Positions 22,152 through 30,952 of a stretch of 40,422 bases of DNA are shown piece by piece. The first letter of the stretch is position 1, and each line of letters begins with the position of its first letter. Below the pieces are notes generated by a model that was not told where the DNA came from, ran no database searches, and worked only from the letters and a program-made list of their open reading frames with translations. Where the stretch lies: NCBI GenBank assembly GCA_017473955.1, contig JAFUIK010000017.1, positions 1 to 40,422 on the forward strand, written 5' to 3'. The translations under genes and the position numbers were made by a program. This stretch comes from Ruminococcus sp. Its GTDB lineage: Bacteria > Bacillota > Clostridia > Oscillospirales > Acutalibacteraceae.

Positions 22152-23345
22152 TTGACATACAATTTTTCAGACAAGGTGTTGGCTTTAAAGCCTAACGCAA
22201 TCAGAGAAATCTTAAAAAGTGCGTCCGACCCAGGTGTTATCTCTCTTTCAGCAGGCAACCCTGCTCCTGACGCTTTCCCTGTAGATGCTATTAGGGAGAT
22301 TTCCGAAAACCTGCTTAAAGAAAACCCAATAGGCGTTTTACAATATGGTATTTCTGACGGCTACACACCGCTTAGGGAAACTCTCAAAAAATATCTTTCT
22401 AAAGAGCTTGACGTTATCAAAGAAAACGACGAGCTTATCATAGTTTCAGGTGCACAGCAGGTTATGGACATAGCGGCTAAAACCTTCTTAAATGAGCGCG
22501 ATACTCTCATTTGCGAGGCTCCGTCGTTCGTTGGTGCTTTAAACACGTTTAGAAGCTATAACGTTAACCTTGTTTCAGTTACTGTCGAAAAAGACGGTAT
22601 GAATATGGAAGAGCTTGAAGAAAAGCTTAAGGCTAATCCTAACACAAAGCTTATTTACACAATTCCGAATTTCCAGAATCCGTCAGGTGTTACAATGTCA
22701 CTTTTAAAACGCAAGAAACTCTATGAGCTTGCTAAAAAGTACAATGTGCTCATCATCGAAGACAACCCTTACGGCGACTTAAGATACTCCGGCGAAGACG
22801 TTGCTTGCATCAAGAGCTTTGACACTGACGGCATCGTTATCTACTCAGGCTCATTCTCAAAGGTAGTAGCCCCCGGAATTAGAGCAGGCTATATGGTAGC
22901 TGACAAGGCTGCTATGGCAAAAATGATTGTCTGCAAACAGGGTCAGGATGTTCACACCGCTATGTGGTCACAGATGGTGTGCAACGAGTTTATGACAAAG
23001 TATGACTTTAAGGGACATTTACAAATGCTCCGAGATTTATACACAAAGAAAGCTAACCTCTGTATGGACTTACTCGACGAGTATGTAGTGCCAACAGGCA
23101 TTACATACAACAAAATCGAGGGCGGACTTTTCATCTGGTGTACACTACCTGAAAACGTTGATATGCTTGCTTTCTGCAAGGCTTTAACCGAGCGTAAGGT
23201 TTGCGTAGTACCGGGCAACGCTTTCCTGACAGACAGTTCGCTTCCTTGCGATTCATTCAGAATTAACTTCTCAACCCCATCAGATGAAGACCTCACAAAC
23301 GGTATCAAAATCATCGGCGAAGTCGCAAAAGAATTTATCAAATAA
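22152..23345 (+). CDS. PLP-dependent aminotransferase, class I/II (LysN/Aro8-like)
   Basis: 397 residues from TTG 22152 (AAAGGTGA about 5 nt upstream; the in-frame GTG at 22143 lies inside this site). Fold-type I enzyme: SAGNPAPDAFP (33-43), the NFQNPSGV block (173-180) with Asn and Pro-x-Gly, EDNPYGDLRY (203-212), and Lys237 in SGSFSKVVAPGIRAGY as the PLP Schiff-base lysine. This combination is typical of the 2-aminoadipate/aromatic/branched-chain aminotransferases of Clostridia (no GntR domain, so not MocR). The amino donor is uncertain. It is in an operon with trpS, 20 nt downstream. Confidence 0.88.
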   Translation: MTYNFSDKVLALKPNAIREILKSASDPGVISLSAGNPAPDAFPVDAIREISENLLKENPIGVLQYGISDGYTPLRETLKKYLSKELDVIKENDELIIVSGAQQVMDIAAKTFLNERDTLICEAPSFVGALNTFRSYNVNLVSVTVEKDGMNMEELEEKLKANPNTKLIYTIPNFQNPSGVTMSLLKRKKLYELAKKYNVLIIEDNPYGDLRYSGEDVACIKSFDTDGIVIYSGSFSKVVAPGIRAGYMVADKAAMAKMIVCKQGQDVHTAMWSQMVCNEFMTKYDFKGHLQMLRDLYTKKANLCMDLLDEYVVPTGITYNKIEGGLFIWCTLPENVDMLAFCKALTERKVCVVPGNAFLTDSSLPCDSFRINFSTPSDEDLTNGIKIIGEVAKEFIK

Positions 23346-23365
23346 TCTAACTAAAGGTGATATAT

Positions 23366-24385
23366 ATGAGTGAAACAACACAACCTAAAGCTAAAAAGAA
23401 AGTCGTTTTATCCGCTATTCAGCCTAGTGGTACTATTACACTGGGCAACTACCTCGGTGCTGTTCGCAACTGGGTAAAAATGCAAGAAAACGAGGAATAC
23501 AACTGCTTATACGCTCTTGCTGACTTACACACAATCACAGTACGTCAGGAAACAGCTAAACTTAGAAAGAACATTTACGATGCTTACGCTTCAATCCTTG
23601 CGTGCGGTATCGACACAGAAAAATCTCCGTTCTTTATCCAGAGCCACGTTCCTGCTCATTCACAGCTTGCGTGGATTTTAAACTGCTATACACAGTTTGG
23701 CGAGCTATCCCGTATGACTCAGTTTAAAGACAAAAGCATCAAGCACGCTGACAACATCAACGCAGGACTTTTTACTTACCCTGTACTTATGGCAGGCGAC
23801 ATCCTGCTTTATCAGGCTGATTTAGTTCCAATCGGTGCTGACCAGAAACAGCACCTTGAGCTTGCAAGAGATATCGCGACACGTTTCAACGGCATCTACG
23901 GAAACACCTTTAAAATCCCTGACGGCTTCATTCCTAAAAATGGTGCTCGTGTTATGAGCTTACAGAACCCAACTGCTAAGATGAGCAAGAGTGATGAAAA
24001 TGTCAACGCTTGTGTTCTTTTAACTGATACTGACGATGTTATTATGAAGAAGTTCAAGCGTGCCGTTACAGACAACGACGCTAAGGTATTCTACGGCGAG
24101 GGCAAACACGGCATCAATAACCTTATGTCGATTTACTCAGCTGTGACAGGTCTTACATTTGAGCAGATTGAGCACGATTTTGACGGTAAAGGCTACGGTG
24201 ACTTCAAAACTGCTGTCGGCGAAGCTGTTATCGCTGAGCTTTCCCCTATCCGCAAACGTTATGAAGAATATGTTAAGGATAAGGCTTACTTAGAGGAATG
24301 TTACAAAAAGTCTGACGAGTTTGCTAATATGCTTTCACAGCGTACAATCGACAAGTGTATGAAGAAAATCGGCTTTATTAAATAA
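23366..24385 (+). CDS. trpS: Tryptophanyl-tRNA synthetase
   Basis: 339 residues from ATG 23366 (AAAGGTGA 6 nt upstream; an in-frame GTG at 23357 overlaps it). Class I aminoacyl-tRNA synthetase that charges tRNA-Trp. The N-terminus SAIQPSGTITLGNYLGAV holds the HIGH-equivalent TLGNY, MAGDILLYQADLVPIGADQK is the tryptophan-pocket GDQ region, and KMSKSDEN is the KMSKS loop. Length is normal. It follows the aminotransferase gene closely. No T-box was seen before either gene. Confidence 0.95.
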   Translation: MSETTQPKAKKKVVLSAIQPSGTITLGNYLGAVRNWVKMQENEEYNCLYALADLHTITVRQETAKLRKNIYDAYASILACGIDTEKSPFFIQSHVPAHSQLAWILNCYTQFGELSRMTQFKDKSIKHADNINAGLFTYPVLMAGDILLYQADLVPIGADQKQHLELARDIATRFNGIYGNTFKIPDGFIPKNGARVMSLQNPTAKMSKSDENVNACVLLTDTDDVIMKKFKRAVTDNDAKVFYGEGKHGINNLMSIYSAVTGLTFEQIEHDFDGKGYGDFKTAVGEAVIAELSPIRKRYEEYVKDKAYLEECYKKSDEFANMLSQRTIDKCMKKIGFIK

Positions 24386-24402
24386 GATAATAAAACAAAA
24401 CA

Positions 24403-24440
24403 ACCGCAGAGTGCAAAACAAATGCACCCTGCGGTATTCT
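24403..24440. terminator. Terminator between trpS and the GH13 gene
   Basis: ACCGCAG-a-GTGCA pairs with TGCAC-c-CTGCGGT around a 7-nt A-rich loop. T-rich tracts lie on both sides, so it can serve both convergent genes. Confidence 0.7.
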
Positions 24441-24455
24441 TATGCTTTGATTTAT

Positions 24456-25997
24456 TTAGTTTTTAATAATAACAGCGTTTCTGCCGTTAAGTGTGAGCTT
24501 TGAACCACTAAGATTATACTCGCCTAAAGCAAAAACAACTTCGCCCTGTTTTTCAAGCTCAACTGTCTTTGTATCACTTGAAACGTTGAAGCAAACGATG
24601 AAACTGCCACGCTTGTAAATTAAAAGGTTAGTACCCTTTTCAGCACTTACAAGCTCAAAGTCAGAGCCGTTTCTAAGCTCTTCGTGCTCGTGACGTAAAG
24701 CAATAAGTGTTTTTAAGTTCTCGTAAATACTGCCCTTAACTCCCTTGTTGTTTTCAACAGTAGGAGCATCCTCACTTTTATCAACAGGAAGGTAGAGCTT
24801 ACTTTCATCAGCAGTTGAGAAACCTAAGTTTTTAGATGAATCCCACTGCATAGGAGTACGAGAGCCTGTACGAGAATAACCGCCCTCCTTTGACACTAAA
24901 TCTGTCTGATAACGCATACCGATTTCATCACCATAGTAAACAAACGGTACACCGGGCATTGTCATCATAAAGGTGTGGCTTAGCTTTATCATATCGTTAG
25001 ACATATAATATGTAGCACGTGGCATATCGTGGTTATTTGTCATAAAACAGATATAGCCGTTGTCCTTTGTCACAGGATAGTTAGTGAGATATTCATCAAG
25101 GAATACGGATAAATCGCCCTGTGCATTATCAGAGAAAAAGCTCTTATTCTCGCCATCAACTAAATAGCGGAAAAGTGTTGAATAGCCGTTGCCATAGTGG
25201 TCAAGATAAAAGTCCATATGGAAACCGCCATCGTTGATTGAACGCTGAGGATTGCACCATTCTGAAACTAAAGCACATTCAGGATAATCCTTGTCCATCA
25301 TTTCTCTGATACCTGCCCAGATTTTAGCTGTAGCAGTCTTATCGTCGTCGTTCTTAACCAGAGAGTCAGCCATATCAACTCTAAAGCCGTCAACACCCAA
25401 ATCCATCCAGTAACGCATAATGTCTTTGATGAGCTCGACTGTGCTCTTGGCAGCGTCACAGTCGCAAGGCATCTGCCACTGCGGATGTGTTATTTCATTA
25501 AAGCCGTAGTTAAGTGCAGGCTGGGATGAGAAATAGTTAATAAGGTAGTTACCGTCACGCTCGCACATACCGCAAACTAAGCGATACTCCGGTGGGGCAT
25601 CCCAAACGGATTTTGTAAAAATGTAGTTATCTGAATACTGATTCTTTTCAGCTTTTTTAGCCTGTAAAAACCACTCGTTTTGGTCACTTGTATGACCGGG
25701 AACGAGGTCGAACAGAACCTTAATACCCATAGCGTGAGCTTTATCAAGCAGCTCCTTCACGTCATCAAGTGTACCGTAACGCTCAGCAACCTTTTTATGA
25801 TTACGAACATCATAACCTGCGTCCATAAAAGGTGAATCATAAAGAGGGTTAATCCACAATGCATTACAGCCAAGCTCCTTGATGTAACTTAGCTTCTTTA
25901 TAATACCCTGCAAATCACCGATACCGTCACCATTCGAGTCACAATAGCTCTGCGGATAAATTTCGTAAAAAACAGCATTTGAAAGCCAACTAGGCAT
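24456..25997 (-). CDS. GH13 alpha-glucosidase / alpha-amylase-family enzyme
   Basis: 513 residues from the ATG at 25997 (AAGGAG 8-9 nt upstream; an in-frame TTG is 6 nt earlier). Retaining alpha-glucan hydrolase of clan GH-H. Region I DLVPGHTSD, region II GFRVDMADS with nucleophile Asp208, region III VSEW with acid/base Glu246 and region IV NNHD with Asp324 are all intact; CDSNGDGIGDLQGI is the usual Ca2+-loop-like segment near residue 20. A C-terminal beta domain follows (about 430-513). There is no signal peptide, so it acts in the cytoplasm, probably on imported maltodextrin or isomalto-oligosaccharides (oligo-1,6-glucosidase-like). Own consensus promoter. Confidence 0.93.
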   Translation of the reverse strand: MPSWLSNAVFYEIYPQSYCDSNGDGIGDLQGIIKKLSYIKELGCNALWINPLYDSPFMDAGYDVRNHKKVAERYGTLDDVKELLDKAHAMGIKVLFDLVPGHTSDQNEWFLQAKKAEKNQYSDNYIFTKSVWDAPPEYRLVCGMCERDGNYLINYFSSQPALNYGFNEITHPQWQMPCDCDAAKSTVELIKDIMRYWMDLGVDGFRVDMADSLVKNDDDKTATAKIWAGIREMMDKDYPECALVSEWCNPQRSINDGGFHMDFYLDHYGNGYSTLFRYLVDGENKSFFSDNAQGDLSVFLDEYLTNYPVTKDNGYICFMTNNHDMPRATYYMSNDMIKLSHTFMMTMPGVPFVYYGDEIGMRYQTDLVSKEGGYSRTGSRTPMQWDSSKNLGFSTADESKLYLPVDKSEDAPTVENNKGVKGSIYENLKTLIALRHEHEELRNGSDFELVSAEKGTNLLIYKRGSFIVCFNVSSDTKTVELEKQGEVVFALGEYNLSGSKLTLNGRNAVIIKN

Positions 25998-26038
25998 AGA
26001 CAAATCTCCTTTGCAAAATTATTAAAATATACACCTTG

Positions 26039-26067
26039 ATTTTATCATTACCTCCCTATAGTGTCAA
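26039..26067 (-). promoter_or_regulatory. Promoter of the GH13 gene
   Basis: -35 TTGACA (26062-26067), 17-nt spacer, -10 TAAAAT (26039-26044) on the minus strand. No cre site was recognised. Confidence 0.7.
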
Positions 26068-26105
26068 TAAACAGTGAACATTTTTTAACAGCCAAAAACT
26101 CACCA

Positions 26106-26134
26106 TTGCATAGAAAAGCCTTTTCGCATAGTAT
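26106..26134 (+). promoter_or_regulatory. Promoter of mecA
   Basis: -35 TTGCAT (26106-26111), 17-nt spacer, -10 TAGTAT (26129-26134); divergent from the GH13 promoter. Confidence 0.55.
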
Positions 26135-26165
26135 GTTATATAGTACTTTCAAAGGAGGCTAAACC

Positions 26166-26726
26166 TTGAAAATCTCACAAATTTCGCACGATAAGGTGCT
26201 TATATCACTGTGCGGTGATGATATGAAAAATTTCGACCTTGATTTCTACGATATGGGTCTATCTGACCCTCATTCTAAAAAAATTATCGGCAGACTTTTA
26301 AGCCTTGCGTGTACAAGTAACTCTATACAAACAGACAATAAAAAGATACTGTGTGAAGCTTTAAAAAGCGGTGACGGTTGTGTACTGCTTGTATCATTAA
26401 GCGACAAAAAAGAACGCACAAAGTACCGTATAAAACGAATTAAAGAGTACCCATGCTACAAATTCTCAGACACAGAAAATATGCTTTCAACTATAGAAAA
26501 GCTCTACAACACCGACACACTGTACTACAACAACTCGGCTTATTTATATAATGATAATTACTACCTTGTGTTCGATTATCCTGTTGTTCCGCAAAAGGCT
26601 AAAAAGGTGCTGTCGGAATTTGCTCAAATGGTACGAGGGTCAAAAACCTTTATTGCAAGACTTTCTGAGAGCGGTAAAGCTATCTCTTGCGGTAACGCAA
26701 TAGTAAACATCGGAGCATCACTTTAG
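26166..26726 (+). CDS. mecA: MecA-like Clp adaptor protein
   Basis: 186 residues starting at TTG 26166, which has AAAGGAGG 7 nt upstream. The N-terminus MKISQISHDKVLISLCGDDM matches the MecA N domain (MxIExIxxxxxxxxxxxxDL) and the C-terminal part (LYYNNSAYLYNDNYYLVFDY, then LSEFAQMVRGS) matches the ClpC-binding domain. In Bacillus MecA delivers ComK and other substrates to ClpCP and activates ClpC. The protein is at the short end of the family (usual length about 200-220), with a short acidic linker. It is monocistronic, followed by the MBL-fold gene with its own promoter. Together with comEA it hints at competence control, though no comK-like gene is visible. Confidence 0.82.
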   Translation: MKISQISHDKVLISLCGDDMKNFDLDFYDMGLSDPHSKKIIGRLLSLACTSNSIQTDNKKILCEALKSGDGCVLLVSLSDKKERTKYRIKRIKEYPCYKFSDTENMLSTIEKLYNTDTLYYNNSAYLYNDNYYLVFDYPVVPQKAKKVLSEFAQMVRGSKTFIARLSESGKAISCGNAIVNIGASL

Positions 26727-26728
26727 TA

Positions 26729-26757
26729 TTGAAAATACGGTTTTCGGGCAGTATAAT
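26729..26757 (+). promoter_or_regulatory. Promoter of the MBL-fold hydrolase gene
   Basis: -35 TTGAAA (26729-26734), 17-nt spacer, -10 TATAAT (26752-26757), starting two bases after the mecA stop codon. Confidence 0.65.
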
Positions 26758-26788
26758 AGTATAGGAATTTTTAGGCACAGGTGATAAA

Positions 26789-27667
26789 ATGTTTGAACTA
26801 GTTAAAGTTACTGACCATTGTTACTATATCGAAAGTCCTTCAAAGGTCGGCATATATAAAAGAAACTATAATGATGTATATTTAATCGACTCAGGCTCTG
26901 ACAAAAACTCAGCTAAAAAAACGCTCAAAATCTGCAGTGAACAAAACTGGAATATAAAAGGCATCATCAACACTCACGCTCACGCTGACCACATCGGCGG
27001 TAACGCATATATTCAGGAAAAGACAGGTTGCGATATTTTTTGCTCGACTATCGACCGTCCTTTTATTGAGCATACAATAATTAATCCGCTACACATCTAC
27101 GGAGGCTATATTCCGCAGGAAATGGAGCACAAGTTCTTTTTAGCTAAACCGAGTGTCACAAAGGATATAAGCTCAAGTGACTTTCCAAGCGAGCTTAAAA
27201 CCTACGATATTTCGGGTCATTCACTGGGCATGATTGCAACAGTCACACCAGACAATATCGCGTTTGTGGGTGATATCGTGTCAAGCGAGGAAATAATCAA
27301 AAAGTACGGCATAACCTATCTGCTTGACATTAAAAAACATCTTGAGTCACTAACATTTGTCGAGAATATGAGTGCCGACAAATTTATTATGTCGCACGTT
27401 GAAACGGTAAGTAACATCAAACCGCTTATAAAGCTCAATCGAGATAAAGTTTTCGAAATCTGCGACAGGATACTAGAGCTTATAAAAGAGCCTTTAACGT
27501 TCGAAACTTTACTTCAAAAGCTGTTTTATCACTATGAGCTAAGGATGAGTATCCGTCAACACTCGCTTGTTGGCAGTACCGTTAGGTCATACTTAAGCTA
27601 CCTCAAAAATGAGGGCAAGGTTGATGTTATCATCGACGATAATTTAATACTCTGGAAAACTGTGTAA
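26789..27667 (+). CDS. MBL-fold metallo-hydrolase with C-terminal helical domain
   Basis: 292 residues. Residues 1-205 form the metallo-beta-lactamase fold: NTHAHADHIGGNA (62-74; His63, His65, Asp67, His68), SGHSLGM for the third His, FVGDIVSS for the bridging Asp and MSHVE for the last His. All di-metal ligands are present, so a hydrolase is likely. The C-terminal 80 residues (RILELIKEPLTFETLLQKLF ... GSTVRSYLSYLKNEGKVDVI) look like the winged-helix tail of LACTB2/YobT-type members, where it often contacts substrate. The substrate is unknown. Despite the name of the fold it lies convergent to, not within, the BlaI/BlaR operon and lacks BlaI operators at its promoter. Confidence 0.85.
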   Translation: MFELVKVTDHCYYIESPSKVGIYKRNYNDVYLIDSGSDKNSAKKTLKICSEQNWNIKGIINTHAHADHIGGNAYIQEKTGCDIFCSTIDRPFIEHTIINPLHIYGGYIPQEMEHKFFLAKPSVTKDISSSDFPSELKTYDISGHSLGMIATVTPDNIAFVGDIVSSEEIIKKYGITYLLDIKKHLESLTFVENMSADKFIMSHVETVSNIKPLIKLNRDKVFEICDRILELIKEPLTFETLLQKLFYHYELRMSIRQHSLVGSTVRSYLSYLKNEGKVDVIIDDNLILWKTV

Positions 27668-27670
27668 AAG

Positions 27671-27706
27671 AAAAGCTGACATCGCATATTCGATGCCAGC
27701 TTTTTT
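27671..27706. terminator. Bidirectional terminator between MBL and BlaR-like genes
   Basis: AAAAGCTG-a-CATCG pairs with CGATG-c-CAGCTTTT around CATATT, with A/T runs on both sides. Confidence 0.85.
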
Positions 27707-27709
27707 AGT

Positions 27710-30391
27710 TTATATGTCAAAAATATGTATTACTTCTTTTTCTCCTGTGTCTCTGTCACAAATCACAAGTTGCAGATTCTCCCATAACCAGTTAGGTGTA
27801 CACTGGGTGAACATAATTTTGTCGCCAACTTCTACGTATATACTACTTGAAGATAGCCAATTAATACCATAGAGTTCTCGTTGCTCCACAGACATTTCTT
27901 CTTTAACCAATTTTCTTCTGTTAAAGACATCTCTGTTTTTAAAGTTATCACGTTTGAAGGTTTTATCTTCAACATTGATAGTAACAGTATGCCCCACCAT
28001 TGTGTCCGTTAGCTTTCCGCCACTGGGTCCTGTTGATTCATAAATATAAACCTCAGTTCCATCAGGTGAAGCTAAAGCATATGGGAAGTCATAACCAAGA
28101 CCTCGCAAATAATCTACAGACACTCTAAGTTCTATCTTCTCTTCTACCAAGTTATAGACTACAAGACCACACTCACCATCCAGTATTACCGTTTTTTCAT
28201 CAGCGTAAATTATGCTTGCTATTTTATCAACGAAACCTTGACCTTCGATATCGGACAAATCAAGCTCATCAATAACTCCCTGTGAAATAACCTCTTCGCT
28301 TCTTACAAAAGGGTTCTTTAAAGATTCAACTAAGTCAGTATTTGTTATTTTGAACTCACCGTCTATAAGCTCAACCTCAAAGTTAACTATATACTCAATC
28401 ATTTTTGAATCAACGAACTCAACATATAGCGTTGCAACCTCAAATCTGCTGTTAATATCAAGTTTTTCAACATATGCAAATGCGAGATTAAAATCTTCAG
28501 GCAAATTTTCGATACACTTTTCGTCTTGCTTACTAAGATTGACAAAACATTTCTTAGCGGCAGTTATGTCACCTCTTTGGATGGAATTTTCAAATTTTTG
28601 TACTATGCTTTTTGCATTATCGTTACGCATAGAAGTGTACGTATCTGTAATGCTTACACTTCTATCTTCAGCATTATAAAACAGGCTAAATAATCTCATT
28701 TGAGAATAAGTATCATATACAGTCAGCTCACCGCTGCCATCTTCTTTCTCATCTATAGTAGTGAGATACATTTCACCGTAAAAATCCACAAGCTTTTGAA
28801 GATTATTCTCGTCTTTCTTTAGGATAATTTTTTGTGAAAACGGACTACTTCCTGTTACACTAAATGATTTACCAAAATCGGTATATCTGCACTCCTCGAT
28901 AAGATACACAGGAAAATACAAGCCATTTTCTAAAACCGATACAGTATCATCACTTACCGCGTTATCAACATGAAATTTATTACCCAGGCATTCCATAATG
29001 ACAACATCGTCAAGCTTGTTTCCCCACTCATCCTGAACTTTTTTGCTGATAAGCACAAACGGGATGTTATCATCATTTATCCTTAACAAAGCTTCGTTTT
29101 CGATAACCATTTCATAAGAACACTTATCAAGGTTATCAACACATATTGACTTTGCTATCGTTTCTATATCTAAATTAGAATAGAATCTACCTATATTACT
29201 ATTATCCCGATAGTTATTCCCTACTATATCACGGTCAATAATCAAATCAATTTTACAATAGTTAATCGGATTTTCAAGCGTAAAGTTCACCTTACCACTC
29301 ATCGAATTTGTCAGACAAACTACAAGTATCGCACTAAGTAACACAAGAGCAAAAGTCGCAGTTAAAACAGTAGGTTTTTTATACTTAGCCATATACTTAA
29401 TTCGGTGTTTTAACCCTGACTTGCCGTTTTGAAACGAGGTTGTGCCAAGTACAAAGCGGTACTTTCCTTCTGTAGCTGTGTCAAAAAGCAATTGTGCATA
29501 ACTGCTTTTGTTTTCAGTATGCTTCAATGTTCTTTCGTCACAATACACTTCGATGTCACGCTTAAACATAAAAAATGAAATCCATACAATAGGGTTGAAC
29601 CAGTTCATACACAACACTAAAGTTGCAACTGCAGTCCACAATATATCATAATTTTTCAAATGGTTAAGCTCGTGCAAAAGTGTGTATTCTGTTTCCGTTT
29701 TGCTGTGGCCTTCAGGGATATATATTTCAGGTTGAAATAACCCCATAAGCACAGGAGTTGTATCTGCTGTAAAAAGCTCTACATCACGTTTGATACTAAG
29801 CTTTTCTTTGCAATGTTTGAACGCTTCGTATGTTTCGTCATCACAAGTTCTTTTGCTCTTTTTAAGGTTTTGGATATACCTAAAATACACAAAAATCAAG
29901 TAGGAAATCAAAAACATACCGCCAGCTATCCATACGGTAATTACAGCTACGTCAAGCCTTATAATACTGCCCGTATCGCTATCGCTGCGGCTTGCATTAT
30001 AATCCGCGTGGGCGTTTTCTTCGCCATAATTGTAATCTTCGACAGTGCCTTTTTCGACATTGTATGCTTTCACAGTATTAACGTTATCGTTATTTTCTAC
30101 AACACTATACGTCATACTTGCTATAGTGTCATCTTCAATTTGAGCTTTGTTGAATATCGAAAGCGGACTGGAAGGTAAAACAGGCACAGCTAATCTGATG
30201 AGTAAAACAAGCCATATTAAAACGTGCCATTTAGCTCCTATCTTATTTTTAAATATAGACTTAAATAAAATAATAAGCAAAGCAGTAATGGTTATATATA
30301 TGGTAGTATGCACTAAATATTCAAAAACAGGGTACAATGGACTTGATTTTTGCATCATTTCAAAACCGAGCATTATTGTGTCATTTACCAT
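27710..30391 (-). CDS. BlaR1/M56-family membrane metalloprotease with novel-looking extracellular sensor
   Basis: 893 residues. Membrane segments at about 28-48, 55-73, 147-170 and 340-362. The M56 peptidase core has LLHELNHLKNYD (zinc motif HELNH, 240-244, catalytic Glu241) and RDIEVYCDE (third ligand Glu281). In the family, ligand binding outside activates the protease, which leads to cleavage of the BlaI repressor. BlaR1 and MecR1 are about 590 residues with a penicillin-binding C-domain. Here residues 363-893 (about 530 aa) are extracellular and show no SxxK/SxN/KTG set in transpeptidase context. They include alpha/beta segments and, near 740-830, beta-propeller-like text (VVYNLVEEKIELRVSVDYL ... 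YALASPDGTEVYIYE). The ligand is unknown. The start codon is 3 nt after the blaI stop. Confidence 0.87.
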   Translation of the reverse strand: MVNDTIMLGFEMMQKSSPLYPVFEYLVHTTIYITITALLIILFKSIFKNKIGAKWHVLIWLVLLIRLAVPVLPSSPLSIFNKAQIEDDTIASMTYSVVENNDNVNTVKAYNVEKGTVEDYNYGEENAHADYNASRSDSDTGSIIRLDVAVITVWIAGGMFLISYLIFVYFRYIQNLKKSKRTCDDETYEAFKHCKEKLSIKRDVELFTADTTPVLMGLFQPEIYIPEGHSKTETEYTLLHELNHLKNYDILWTAVATLVLCMNWFNPIVWISFFMFKRDIEVYCDERTLKHTENKSSYAQLLFDTATEGKYRFVLGTTSFQNGKSGLKHRIKYMAKYKKPTVLTATFALVLLSAILVVCLTNSMSGKVNFTLENPINYCKIDLIIDRDIVGNNYRDNSNIGRFYSNLDIETIAKSICVDNLDKCSYEMVIENEALLRINDDNIPFVLISKKVQDEWGNKLDDVVIMECLGNKFHVDNAVSDDTVSVLENGLYFPVYLIEECRYTDFGKSFSVTGSSPFSQKIILKKDENNLQKLVDFYGEMYLTTIDEKEDGSGELTVYDTYSQMRLFSLFYNAEDRSVSITDTYTSMRNDNAKSIVQKFENSIQRGDITAAKKCFVNLSKQDEKCIENLPEDFNLAFAYVEKLDINSRFEVATLYVEFVDSKMIEYIVNFEVELIDGEFKITNTDLVESLKNPFVRSEEVISQGVIDELDLSDIEGQGFVDKIASIIYADEKTVILDGECGLVVYNLVEEKIELRVSVDYLRGLGYDFPYALASPDGTEVYIYESTGPSGGKLTDTMVGHTVTINVEDKTFKRDNFKNRDVFNRRKLVKEEMSVEQRELYGINWLSSSSIYVEVGDKIMFTQCTPNWLWENLQLVICDRDTGEKEVIHIFDI

Positions 30392-30394
30392 GAT

Positions 30395-30769
30395 TTAACC
30401 TTTCTCCATCTTTTCGATGAGTTCTAAAAGCTCTTTTCTTTCGCTTTCGCTTAGGTTGGACTCTGTTGCGAGATTAGCCACCAGCATACTCACAGAGCCA
30501 TCATAAACTCTGTTAATAAAGCTTTTTGTCTCCTTCTTTTGACAATCCCGCTGTGAAATCAACGGATAATAACGAAAAACAGCCTCATCCGTGTTAATAG
30601 CTATCGCTTTTTTTACGACCAATCGCCTGACAAGAGTTTTTATTGTTGAGTCACTCCAGTTGGTATCAGCTAAGGCTTTCTTAATATCCCCAATAGTAGC
30701 AAAATCAGTATCCCACAGTATCTCCATAACACTCCATTCGGATTCCGTGATTTTAATCTCTTTTTTCAT
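30395..30769 (-). CDS. blaI: BlaI/MecI/CopY-family repressor
   Basis: 124 residues; AGGTG precedes the ATG. The winged-helix N domain (ITESEWSVMEILWDTDFATI ... WSDSTIKTLVRRLVVKKAI) matches BlaI/MecI, with the recognition helix STIKTLVRRL; residues 80-124 are the dimerisation helices. Repressors of this family bind TACA-NN-TGTA palindromes and are inactivated by proteolysis through their M56 partner. It is the first gene of the operon with the BlaR-like sensor, and two such palindromes overlap its own promoter, so autorepression is strongly indicated. No beta-lactamase gene is in the operon. Confidence 0.93.
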   Translation of the reverse strand: MKKEIKITESEWSVMEILWDTDFATIGDIKKALADTNWSDSTIKTLVRRLVVKKAIAINTDEAVFRYYPLISQRDCQKKETKSFINRVYDGSVSMLVANLATESNLSESERKELLELIEKMEKG

Positions 30770-30788
30770 AACAACACCTCACCATGCT

Positions 30789-30810
30789 CAAGGTTACAAA
30801 TGTAACCTTG
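30789..30810. promoter_or_regulatory. BlaI operator O1
   Basis: Perfect palindrome with 10-bp arms CAAGGTTACA / TGTAACCTTG around AA; contains the core TACA-NN-TGTA. It lies downstream of the predicted start site. Confidence 0.9.
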
Positions 30811-30818
30811 CTACAGCT

Positions 30819-30840
30819 ACAGTTTACAACTGTAACCTTG
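30819..30840. promoter_or_regulatory. BlaI operator O2
   Basis: Second TACA-AC-TGTA core with right arm TGTAACCTTG identical to O1 and a left arm matching at 7 of 10 positions. It covers the -10 and the spacer of the blaI promoter; O1 and O2 centres are 30 bp apart, about three helical turns. Confidence 0.88.
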
Positions 30841-30849
30841 AGTTGTCAA
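30821..30849 (-). promoter_or_regulatory. Promoter of the blaI-blaR-like operon
   Basis: -35 TTGACA (30844-30849), 17-nt spacer, -10 TAAACT (30821-30826), overlapped by operator O2. Confidence 0.8.
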
Positions 30850-30920
30850 TAGGAAAATTAAAATTTACTATAACAATGTTCTTATTTATAAGTTTCCTTT
30901 GCTATTCTTCCTGCTATAAA

Positions 30921-30945
30921 AAAGCCTCCGATTTCTCGGAGGCTT
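30921..30945 (-). terminator. Terminator of the T-box operon
   Basis: AAAGCCTCCGA / TCGGAGGCTTT, 11-bp stem with a short loop, followed on the minus strand by TTTTTATAG. Confidence 0.9.
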
Positions 30946-30952
30946 TCTGACA

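Noticed and set aside
26789..27667. MBL-fold gene as the beta-lactamase target of the BlaI/BlaR pair
   Set aside because: It is convergent, has its own promoter without TACA-NN-TGTA sites, lacks a signal peptide and resembles LACTB2-type hydrolases.
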